Source: CAYGHG01 sp964349515 (GTDB taxonomy: Bacteria > Oederibacteriota > PGYV01 > CAYGHG01). Taken from it: a stretch of DNA of 12,586 nt. The stretch covers positions 1-12,586 of the forward strand of contig CAYGHG010000074.1 in NCBI GenBank assembly GCA_964349515.1. The letters run 5' to 3'. The notes below the pieces were generated by a model. It had not been told where the DNA came from. It did not search any database and worked only from the letters and a program-made list of their open reading frames with translations. The position numbers and the translations under genes are program-made. Shown here piece after piece: positions 1 to 5,132 of the stretch. Numbering within the stretch: position 1 is the first letter of the stretch; each line of letters starts with the position of its first letter.

Positions 1-63
1 GCAAAACAGCCGGCCGCAGCCTTGTATTATTTGACCCGCTATCGGATGCTCGGCTGCTCAGAC

Positions 64-93
64 AAAAAAAAATCCGCGTTAGCGGATTTTTTT
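64..93 (-). terminator. Intrinsic terminator of the tRNA-Gln gene
   Basis: TCCGC (73-77) pairs with GCGGA (82-86) around a four-base loop, and the stem is extended by A/T tracts on both sides. Read on the minus strand it follows the tRNA 3' CCA immediately and ends in a run of nine T. Because the flanking A and T tracts are symmetric it could also stop transcription coming from the left on the plus strand. Confidence 0.85.
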
Positions 94-169
94 TGGCTGC
101 CGGGGGTGGGCTCGAACCACCAATCCTCAGATTCAGAGACTGATGCCTTACCAATTTGGCCACCCGGCA
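94..169 (-). tRNA. tRNA-Gln (anticodon CUG)
   Basis: The minus strand folds as a complete cloverleaf: acceptor TGCCGGG pairs with CCCGGCA, followed by discriminator G and an encoded CCA (94-96). The D arm is GCC/GGC with GG in the loop, and the T arm is GGTGG-TTCGAGC-CCACC. The anticodon loop CTCTGAA has T33 and anticodon CTG, which reads CAG (Gln). A U1-A72-type first pair and discriminator G fit bacterial tRNA-Gln. One oddity is a U-U apposition at the last anticodon-stem pair (31-39). The CCA is genome-encoded. Confidence 0.95.
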
Positions 170-185
170 GCTTTAAAGCAAAATA

Positions 186-214
186 AATATAGCAGATACA
201 TTTTTTTCAGTCAA
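186..214 (-). promoter_or_regulatory. Sigma-70 promoter for tRNA-Gln
   Basis: On the minus strand TTGACT (209-214) is separated by exactly 17 bp from TATATT (186-191). Transcription would start near 179, about ten bases before the mature tRNA 5' end at 169. Both hexamers are near consensus. Confidence 0.8.
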
Positions 215-223
215 TGATATAAT
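215..223 (+). promoter_or_regulatory. Extended -10 promoter for the gene at 255
   Basis: TGA-TATAAT (TG at 215-216, TATAAT at 218-223) is a perfect extended -10 element without a recognisable -35 box. A start near 230 would leave about 25 nt of leader before the ATG at 255, which has GGAGA at 246-250 as ribosome-binding site. It directly abuts the -35 box of the divergent tRNA promoter. Confidence 0.6.
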
Positions 224-254
224 GATTATAAATATTATTAAAAATGGAGATAAT

Positions 255-686
255 ATGGATTTGATTGGATTTCTGTCGCTGTTTGGCCTGTCGGCGCTGG
301 AGTTATGGGCGGGAATACCGCTCGGATTTGCCATGAAAATAGACCCGGTGCTGATTTTCGCCGTATCTGCGGCAGGTTCTGCCGTTTCGGCGTTGATCGT
401 TATATTTGCCGGTGACGCGCTGAGAAAAGCCCTTCTTAAAAACAAGAATGAAGGCGCCAAACAGGGCAGGGCGGCTGTTATATGGCAAAAATACGGTGCG
501 CCCGGGCTTGGGCTGTTATCGCCCCTGCTTTTCGGCGCCCCGCTCGGCGCGGCCCTCGGCATAGCGTTTGGAGCGGGAAAGAAGAGGCTGATGTTCTGGA
601 TGGTTATTGGAATATTAATTTGGGCGGCAGCGCTTACCATAGCAGGCGCTGCGGGCATGAATATATTCAGGGGTGATAAATCTTGA
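255..686 (+). CDS. Small integral membrane protein, 'small multidrug export' family (PF06695-like)
   Basis: This is a 143-aa, very hydrophobic protein. ELWAGIPLG (residues 16-24) and the Gly/Pro-rich GLGLLSPLLFGAPLG (84-98) resemble the two re-entrant or helical repeats of the PF06695 family, whose members carry a similar E-x-R/W-G-A-I-P-L-G signature. Hydrophobic segments lie at about 4-24, 32-53, 82-106 and 112-134, with a charged loop at 57-72. The family name implies drug export, but that function is poorly established, so the substrate is unknown. The start is the ATG at 255 rather than the in-frame ATG at 222, because GGAGA lies 4 nt upstream of 255 and the likely transcription start falls after 222. 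The next gene starts within its stop codon (TTGA overlap), so the two are probably cotranscribed and translationally coupled. Confidence 0.65.
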   Translation: MDLIGFLSLFGLSALELWAGIPLGFAMKIDPVLIFAVSAAGSAVSALIVIFAGDALRKALLKNKNEGAKQGRAAVIWQKYGAPGLGLLSPLLFGAPLGAALGIAFGAGKKRLMFWMVIGILIWAAALTIAGAAGMNIFRGDKS

Positions 687-1477
687 AACTTATTATGACA
701 GCGCTTTTAATAGTGACGGCGTTTGCCGGCATATATGCGTCGGAAGCCGGAATAAAAACAGACCATACAGGAAAAATAACATTCATAGACAAGGACGGGT
801 ACGTCATATCAGAACTCAAACCACATTCCGAAGAGCGTATATATGACACGTCCGGCGCATCGCTTTCTGTTGTCACCCGGGCATACGCATCCGCAGGTAA
901 AAAATACGCGGCGGTTTTCAGGACCGTATATTCAACGCGGGGTGCGCCGGGGAGTTTTTCCGATATTATAGAGGCGGAACTATCGCTCTTATATGACAAT
1001 GGGGAAACGCGCTGGAAGAAAAAAAACATAGCGCCTTACCCGGAATTTAATCTGTGTTTCGCAAGGAACGAAACAAGGCTGATGGTTGCAGCGAAAGACC
1101 CTGATGCGGAAACTCCTAAGGTAAAAGCAATAATCATCTTTAACGCAAACGGCAGTGAAGCATGGAGGTCGGAAGAATTCGGAGCCCCGGGTTATATGAA
1201 GCTGAGCCCCAACGGGAAATTTGCCTCTTTTTCATACACCCGCGATGTGAAAGACAGCAGGGGCGCGGTGTCGCAGGAGTACGGATGCGTTTTTGTTGAC
1301 GTTGATAAAAAGCGTATCAACCAATACAGGCTCCCCCCGGGTGCAGACAGGGCTGTTCCAAACGTGACTGATCAGGGAAAGTGCATTGTAACGGTAATAA
1401 AACCCGAAAAAGTCGGGGATTTTAAAGTCAAACAGATAGAGGAAGTCTTGTACGAATACACATTCAGCCCTTACTGA
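683..1477 (+). CDS. Exported protein of unknown function, possibly beta-propeller-like
   Basis: I do not recognise a named family. The 264-aa product starts with a typical Sec signal peptide (MKLIMTALLIVTAFAGIYAS, cleavage probably near residue 20), so it is periplasmic or surface-exposed. The mature part is a series of short beta-strand-rich stretches such as KAIIIFNANGSEAWRSEE and MKLSPNGKFASFSYTRD; the 'SPNGKFASFS' pattern recalls blade strands of WD40/YVTN-like propellers, but the protein would supply only three to four blades. The start codon is TTG at 683, supported by AGGGGTG at 669-675 with a 7-nt spacer and by the signal peptide beginning exactly there. It overlaps the upstream membrane-protein gene by four bases. 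Its stop codon lies inside the 9-bp repeat bordering the first mobile element. Confidence 0.7.
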   Translation: MKLIMTALLIVTAFAGIYASEAGIKTDHTGKITFIDKDGYVISELKPHSEERIYDTSGASLSVVTRAYASAGKKYAAVFRTVYSTRGAPGSFSDIIEAELSLLYDNGETRWKKKNIAPYPEFNLCFARNETRLMVAAKDPDAETPKVKAIIIFNANGSEAWRSEEFGAPGYMKLSPNGKFASFSYTRDVKDSRGAVSQEYGCVFVDVDKKRINQYRLPPGADRAVPNVTDQGKCIVTVIKPEKVGDFKVKQIEEVLYEYTFSPY

Positions 1478-1478
1478 A

Positions 1479-1598
1479 GATGCTGTATGTAATAACGTCT
1501 GATTATTAAATAACTGACTGTTACGCGCCCCCTCACCTAACCTCTACCCCTATAAAGGCGGAGAGGAAACCATATTACACACGAATGTGAACAGCATC
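1479..1598 (+). mobile_element. MITE-like element, unit 1 (120 bp)
   Basis: The unit is bounded by an 8-bp perfect inverted repeat, GATGCTGT (1479-1486) and ACAGCATC (1591-1598). Similarity between the ends continues inward, with TGTAATA next to the left end and TATTACACAC near the right. Inside it carries CCCCCTCACCT (1528-1538) and the imperfect stem CCTCT/AGAGG around 1541-1566. It has no coding capacity. It is bordered by CTTACTGAA (1470-1478) and CTAACTAAA (1599-1607), 7 of 9 identical, as expected for a decayed target-site duplication. The right half matches the element at 6822-6986. The orientation is arbitrary. Confidence 0.6.
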
Positions 1599-1607
1599 CT
1601 AACTAAA

Positions 1608-1806
1608 GATACTGTCAAGAATTGTGTGTGATTGAGAAAAGATTTGTAATAATAGGAAATTCTCCTTCTACCCCGCTCGCGGGGTAGAAGGCTGGGATGA
1701 GGGCGTATTTAAAGACTTAAAAACACCCCCCTCACCAAAGCCTCTCCCCAAAAGGGGGCGGGGTTTTACATCAAGAACCAAATTACTCACTATTATATAC
1801 AGTATC
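1608..1806 (+). mobile_element. MITE-like element, unit 2 (199 bp)
   Basis: The ends are GATACTGT (1608-1615) and ACAGTATC (1799-1806), a perfect 8-bp inverted repeat differing by one base from unit 1. Further inward GTGTGTGATTG at the left resembles the complement of CAAATTACTCAC at the right. Perfect 9-bp direct repeats CTAACTAAA flank it (1599-1607 and 1807-1815). It contains a perfect 13-bp hairpin (1664-1691), a TGAGGG/CCCTCA inverted repeat (1698-1703, 1729-1734) and CCTCTCCCC-AAAA-GGGGGCGGGG. No protein is encoded, so it would be a non-autonomous element or a REP-like palindromic repeat. Confidence 0.65.
1664..1691. repeat. Perfect 13-bp palindromic hairpin inside unit 2
   Basis: CCTTCTACCCCGC (1664-1676) is exactly complementary to GCGGGGTAGAAGG (1679-1691) with a two-base centre. 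It would form a very stable hairpin in either strand. There is no T-run after it, so it is not a classical intrinsic terminator. Confidence 0.8.
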
Positions 1807-1822
1807 CTAACTAAACGATAAC

Positions 1823-1851
1823 TTGCAAACCCGAAAGATTGGTTGTATTAT
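1823..1851 (+). promoter_or_regulatory. Sigma-70 promoter for folD
   Basis: TTGCAA (1823-1828) and TATTAT (1846-1851) are separated by 17 bp. Transcription would begin near 1858, 19 nt before the folD ATG. The promoter starts only 8 bp after the last 9-bp repeat of the mobile element, so the insertion lies just upstream of it. Confidence 0.7.
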
Positions 1852-1876
1852 ATCTAAAACTTTACAAGAGGTGCGT

Positions 1877-2719
1877 ATGGCACAGATTATTGACGGTAAA
1901 AAGCTTGCTGAAAAGATAAAACTGAGGTTAAAAGATGAGATACAGGGTTTAAACCCTGTACCCGGCCTTGCCGTCATACAGGTAGGCACAAATCCTGCTT
2001 CCAGTTCATATGTAAATTCAAAGGAAAAAGATTGTCAGGAGATCGGATACTATTCAGAAGTTCACAGGCTAAGCGAGGACGCATCAGAGGAAGAGGTGCT
2101 CTCGCTTGTTGACAGGCTGAATGCTGACAACAAAATACACGGCCTTCTCGTCCAGCTCCCTCTGCCTAATCATATAAATGAAGAAAAGGTAACAAACAGG
2201 GTATTGTCCGAAAAGGATGTGGATGGCTTTACATATATGAGCGCCGGCAGGCTTATGACGGGCAGCAAAGGGCACGTGGCCTGTACTCCAAAAGGGTGTA
2301 TTGAACTGATAAAGGAAACAGGCACAGATATAAAAGGAAAAAATGCCGTTGTGATAGGCAGGAGCAACATAGTCGGCAAACCTATGGCTATGCTTCTCCT
2401 GGCTGAGCATGCAACTGTCACTATCTGCCACTCAAGGACACAGAATCTCCCTGAAATAGCTGCAAAGGCTGATATATTGGTCGCAGCCATAGGCAAGTAC
2501 GCATTTGTAACCGCAGACATGGTAAAAGAAGGAGCTGTTGTAATTGACGTGGGCATTAACAGGGTTGACGGCAAATTAAAAGGGGATGTTGATTTTGAGG
2601 CTGTTTCAAAAAAAGCGTCTTTCATAACGCCGGTACCGGGCGGAGTCGGCCCGATGACAAGGGCAATACTGATGAAAAACACGCTGGATGCGTATAAAAT
2701 ACTAAGCTATAAGCTATAA
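1877..2719 (+). CDS. folD: Bifunctional methylenetetrahydrofolate dehydrogenase / methenyltetrahydrofolate cyclohydrolase
   Basis: FolD oxidises 5,10-methylene-THF to 5,10-methenyl-THF with NAD(P)+ and hydrolyses it to 10-formyl-THF, supplying one-carbon units in the cytoplasm. The 280-aa length is typical. Catalytic residues are visible: Tyr45 and Lys49 in SYVNSKEK, Gln93 in VQLPLP and Asp116 in KDVDGF. The Rossmann-domain signature GRSNIVGKPMA (161-171) and the C-terminal PVPGGVGPMT (252-261) are intact. The start is the ATG at 1877, with GAGG at 1868-1871; the in-frame TTG at 1823 is the -35 box. The oddity is the C-terminus: the last residues after DAYKI (LSYKL) and the stop are encoded by the start of the heptamer array, so the natural end may have been overwritten. 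The enzyme core is complete and should be active. Confidence 0.97.
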   Translation: MAQIIDGKKLAEKIKLRLKDEIQGLNPVPGLAVIQVGTNPASSSYVNSKEKDCQEIGYYSEVHRLSEDASEEEVLSLVDRLNADNKIHGLLVQLPLPNHINEEKVTNRVLSEKDVDGFTYMSAGRLMTGSKGHVACTPKGCIELIKETGTDIKGKNAVVIGRSNIVGKPMAMLLLAEHATVTICHSRTQNLPEIAAKADILVAAIGKYAFVTADMVKEGAVVIDVGINRVDGKLKGDVDFEAVSKKASFITPVPGGVGPMTRAILMKNTLDAYKILSYKL

Positions 2720-2816
2720 GCTATAAGCTATGAGCTATAAGCTATAAGCTATAAGCTATGAGCTATAAGCTATAAGCTATGAGCTATAAGCTATGAGCTA
2801 TGAGCTATGAGCTATA
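2705..2816 (+). repeat. Heptamer tandem array A: 16 copies of AGCTATA/AGCTATG
   Basis: Sixteen uninterrupted 7-bp units run from 2705, within the last codons of folD, to 2816. In order the last base of the units is A A A G A A A G A A G A G G G A; no other position varies. Such homogeneity indicates recent slippage-driven expansion. The unit contains an AGCT palindrome and gives stops in all three plus frames. Confidence 0.97.
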
Positions 2817-2907
2817 AAATGTAAACTGCAAGCTGTATACTGTAGACTGTAGACTGTAAACTGTAAACTGTAAACTGTAGTCTGTATTTCATAGACCGTA
2901 GACTGTC
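2817..2907 (+). repeat. Heptamer tandem array B: degenerate RACTGTA units, in register with array A
   Basis: Thirteen 7-bp steps follow array A with no change of phase: AAATGTA, AACTGCA, AGCTGTA, TACTGTA, GACTGTA twice, AACTGTA three times, GTCTGTA, TTTCATA, GACCGTA, GACTGTC. The unit differs from array A mainly at positions 2 and 5. AGCTGTA (2831-2837) is an intermediate form. Divergence is greatest at the right edge, so this half looks older than array A. Confidence 0.9.
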
Positions 2908-2927
2908 TTCTAACAACGGAGGTTTAT

Positions 2928-3407
2928 ATGAAAAATAAGGTTGTTTATCCGGGGACTTTTGACCCTATTACAAAAGGCCACAACGACATTATCAAACGCG
3001 CAGCTTCTATTTTTGACGAGGTGACTGTTGCGGTAGCTGAGAGGCTTGACAAAAAACCTCTGTTTGAATTAAAAGAGCGGATTGATATGGTAAAGCATTC
3101 AGTTAAGAGCCTGGCCAATGTAAAGGTTGATTCTTATGACGGGCTTCTTATCAGCTATCTTAAAAAAATAAAAAGGCGTATTGTAATCAGGGGGCTGCGG
3201 GCAGTCGGTGATTTTGAATATGAATTCCAGCTGAATTTAATAAACAAAAAGCTCGGTAAAGATGTGGAAATGATATATATGATGCCTGAAGAGACGTTTC
3301 TTGTAATATCTTCGTCTGCTGTAAAAGAAGTGGCTGCCCACGGAGGGGATATTAGTGAGTTTGTTACGCCTTACATAGCTTCAAAACTTCTTAAAAAGAT
3401 CGGGTGA
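2928..3407 (+). CDS. coaD: Pantetheine-phosphate adenylyltransferase
   Basis: CoaD transfers AMP from ATP to 4'-phosphopantetheine to give dephospho-CoA, the penultimate step of coenzyme A synthesis, as a soluble hexamer. The 159-aa length is typical. The nucleotidyltransferase (T/H)xGH motif is TKGH (15-18), preceded by YPGTFDPI; the conserved RGLRAVGDFEYE (88-99) and the ISSSAVKEV loop (127-135, the family's ISSTxVRE) are present. The start ATG at 2928 has CGGAGG at 2917-2922, 5 nt upstream. In many bacteria coaD follows rsmD; here it follows folD across the heptamer array, and I see no clear promoter inside that array, so it may be read through from folD. Confidence 0.97.
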   Translation: MKNKVVYPGTFDPITKGHNDIIKRAASIFDEVTVAVAERLDKKPLFELKERIDMVKHSVKSLANVKVDSYDGLLISYLKKIKRRIVIRGLRAVGDFEYEFQLNLINKKLGKDVEMIYMMPEETFLVISSSAVKEVAAHGGDISEFVTPYIASKLLKKIG

Positions 3408-3428
3408 TTGCACTAAGACAATTTTGCC

Positions 3429-3457
3429 TTGACTTTTAAAGGCTTTTTTGTTATCTT
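3429..3457 (+). promoter_or_regulatory. Sigma-70 promoter for the HU gene
   Basis: TTGACT (3429-3434) and TATCTT (3452-3457) are 17 bp apart. A start near 3464 gives a leader of about 29 nt to the ATG at 3493. It also makes the in-frame ATG at 3469 an unlikely initiator, because only about 5 nt would precede it. Confidence 0.75.
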
Positions 3458-3492
3458 ATAGAAAAATCATGGGAAGGAGGGACAAAGAGCCT

Positions 3493-3786
3493 ATGACAAA
3501 GATTGAAATGGTTGACAAAATTGGCGAGAACGTGGCTCTCCCCAAAAAAGACATTGAGAAAGTGCTTGATCAATTTGTAAAGATAGCGCAGGAAGCCCTG
3601 AAAGAGGGGACAAAAGTTTCTGTAACAGGCCTCGGATCCTTTTCTATCAAAGAAAGAAAAGGCAGAATCGCAAGAAATCCTAAAACCGGTGAAAAGGTTG
3701 AAGTTCCGCCTAAAAAAGTGGTTAAATTCAAACCGGGCAAGGATTTGACGGCAGTATTGGCAGGACAGCCGCCGGTACAGGAATAA
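3493..3786 (+). CDS. hup: HU/IHF-family DNA-binding protein
   Basis: A 97-aa nucleoid protein that binds and bends DNA as a dimer. MTKIEMVDKIGENVALPKKD forms the N-terminal helices, VTGLGSFSIKERKGR (44-58) the start of the beta arms, and ARNPKTGE (60-67) holds the arm-tip signature with the intercalating Pro63. VPPKKVVKFKPGKDL closes the fold, and GQPPVQE is a short extra tail. The start at 3493 is chosen because it aligns with HU proteins; AAGGAGG at 3474-3480 is 12 nt upstream, a rather long spacer, so a weaker AAAGAG nearer the start may help. HU and IHF cannot be told apart confidently by eye, but the sequence is closer to HU. It precedes a protein with a basic tail similar in composition to eukaryotic H1. 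Confidence 0.93.
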   Translation: MTKIEMVDKIGENVALPKKDIEKVLDQFVKIAQEALKEGTKVSVTGLGSFSIKERKGRIARNPKTGEKVEVPPKKVVKFKPGKDLTAVLAGQPPVQE

Positions 3787-3879
3787 TTTTAAACGGATTT
3801 TAGTTTCGGGATATTTTTATTATTATGCTTGTTTCACATTGTGTAATATTTGTTTATAAATGAACAAGGGGTGCAGGTT

Positions 3880-5130
3880 ATGGCAAAGGATACTGAAGGG
3901 AAAAAGAAAACTGCAAAACCTACAGCTAAGAAAACTACACCTAAGAAAACTACAGTAAAGAAAACCCCCTCGGTAAAGGTGAAAGCTGAAAAAGAAATTA
4001 AGCCTAAAAAATCAGTTGTAAAGGAAACTCCTGTAAAGAAAACTCCTGCCGTAAAGAAAACAAAAACAGTAAAAACTGTTTTGGTTCCTGCGCCTGTGAT
4101 CGAACCNNNNNNNNNNATCGAACCTGTTGTAGAAGAAAAAAAAGCCGAAAGAACTGTTAAGAGAACAAAAACTGTAAAAACAACAAAAGAACTAAAAACA
4201 ATAAAAAAAACCGCACCCGCCCCCCTGCTTTCTGAAGAGAGTGAAATAGAGGCATTAAAGTATTTTACCCCGGCAAAAAAACAGCAAAAACCAAACACAC
4301 TCTCCAGGCCTGCGTCTATGCCGGAGCGGGATGAGTACGAACTTGAAGAACACTACGAAGACAATAAAGTGGTTTTAATGGCGCGCGACCCTCACTGGTG
4401 TTATGTTTACTGGGATATTTCATCTTCTTACATGAAATCTAAAACAGATGAAGCCGTAAGATCAGGCGAGAATTTTTCTCTTGTAATAAGGCTTTATGAC
4501 ATAACAGATGTAGTATTTGACGGTCAGAATTCACACAGGTTTGTGGATGTCAGGGTATCGGGCGATGCCAGCAATTGGTATGTAAACGTATGGGCCGCAG
4601 GCAGGACGTATCTTGCTGATTTGGGATATAAGACGGATGGCGGCAAGTTTATCATGATAGCACGCTCAAATACTGCGTGTACTCCTGCCGATTCTGTCTC
4701 CGATAATACGGGAGAAGAATGGGCTGAGTTTGACGAGGACTTTGAAGGGCTTTTCAATGCGTCAGGAGGGGGTAAATCAACGGGCAGCGGCTCGGAAGGT
4801 TTTATGTCGCCTCTTGAATTTAATCTCTCGTCGGGAAACGTCAGCAGTTTCTCGTCACCGGGCGCCTGGGCAGGCGGGCCCCCGTCGCAGCAGGAAAAAC
4901 AGAGAAAGTTCTTTCTGGTGGCAGATACGGAGCTTATTCTTTACGGTGCAACCGAGCCTGATGCCGTTCTCCGTGTAAAAGGCGAGATAGTCAAACTCAA
5001 TAAGGACGGCACATTTAGCATGAGGTTTCACCTTCCCAACGGTGTGATGGAACTGCCTGTTGAGGCTGAGTCAGCGGACGGCATAGACAAAAAATCTATT
5101 AAGTTCACAGTAGAGAAGAAGACAGAGTAA
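3880..5130 (+). CDS. DUF4912-domain protein with Lys/Pro/Thr-rich N-terminal tail (interrupted by assembly gap)
   Basis: About 416 aa if the gap length is right. Residues 1-125 are a low-complexity basic tail of repeated KKT, VKKTP and TVKT words, resembling AlgP/histone H1 tails. A DUF4912 domain follows at about 155-270, recognised by VVLMARDPHWCYVYWDIS, with the conserved R-D-P-x-W and Y-W. After a Gly/Ser-rich linker, a C-terminal segment (343-416) with ELILYGATEPDAVLRVKGE and DGTFSMRFHLPNG resembles a small Ig-like beta domain. DUF4912 genes are commonly found beside DUF1957 GH57 genes, as here, with only 2 nt between them; the biochemical role is unknown. The start ATG at 3880 has AGGGG upstream; the TTG at 3850 would add ten residues unlike the tail. 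There is no signal peptide, so it is cytoplasmic. Confidence 0.85.
   Translation: MAKDTEGKKKTAKPTAKKTTPKKTTVKKTPSVKVKAEKEIKPKKSVVKETPVKKTPAVKKTKTVKTVLVPAPVIEXXXXIEPVVEEKKAERTVKRTKTVKTTKELKTIKKTAPAPLLSEESEIEALKYFTPAKKQQKPNTLSRPASMPERDEYELEEHYEDNKVVLMARDPHWCYVYWDISSSYMKSKTDEAVRSGENFSLVIRLYDITDVVFDGQNSHRFVDVRVSGDASNWYVNVWAAGRTYLADLGYKTDGGKFIMIARSNTACTPADSVSDNTGEEWAEFDEDFEGLFNASGGGKSTGSGSEGFMSPLEFNLSSGNVSSFSSPGAWAGGPPSQQEKQRKFFLVADTELILYGATEPDAVLRVKGEIVKLNKDGTFSMRFHLPNGVMELPVEAESADGIDKKSIKFTVEKKTE
4107..4116. other. Assembly gap (10 N) inside the DUF4912 gene
   Basis: Ten N interrupt the low-complexity tail. The eight bases ATCGAACC occur on both sides (4099-4106 and 4117-4124), encoding I-E-P each time, which suggests the assembler stopped in a short internal repeat. 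The frame is preserved at the nominal length, but the true length is unknown. Confidence 0.98.
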
Positions 5131-5132
5131 TT

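Larger units (their letters stand above)
1470..1815. repeat. Three 9-bp direct repeats bordering the MITE-like units
   Basis: CTTACTGAA (1470-1478), CTAACTAAA (1599-1607) and CTAACTAAA (1807-1815) sit exactly at the three borders of the two adjacent elements. The simplest reading is a 9-bp target duplication made when unit 2 inserted, the middle copy being shared with unit 1. The first copy includes the stop codon of the upstream gene. Confidence 0.6.

Noticed and set aside
1..63. End of another gene at the left edge
   Set aside because: Short open stretches exist in more than one frame but none has recognisable residues, and the segment is too short to judge.
173..658. Long open frame on the minus strand opposite the membrane-protein gene
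   Set aside because: It covers the tRNA promoter, is biased by the complement of a hydrophobic coding frame, has no ribosome-binding site and matches no family; the plus-strand frame has a signal and a recognisable motif.
1664..1691. Hairpin as a terminator of the 683-1477 gene
   Set aside because: No T-run follows on either strand, and the hairpin lies within a mobile-element-like unit nearly 200 bp past the stop.
1823..1876. Upstream TTG start for FolD
   Set aside because: The TTG is part of the -35 box TTGCAA, the extra 18 residues are unlike FolD, and the ATG at 1877 has its own ribosome-binding site.
2170..2682. 170-codon open frame antisense to folD
   Set aside because: FolD on the plus strand is unambiguous and the antisense frame has no family features.
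2705..2907. Repeat array as a possible CRISPR
   Set aside because: The period is 7 bp with no spacers, there are no cas genes, and units are directly contiguous.
3469..3492. Earlier ATG for the HU gene
   Set aside because: It lies about 5 nt from the predicted transcription start, has no ribosome-binding site and would add residues not found in HU proteins.
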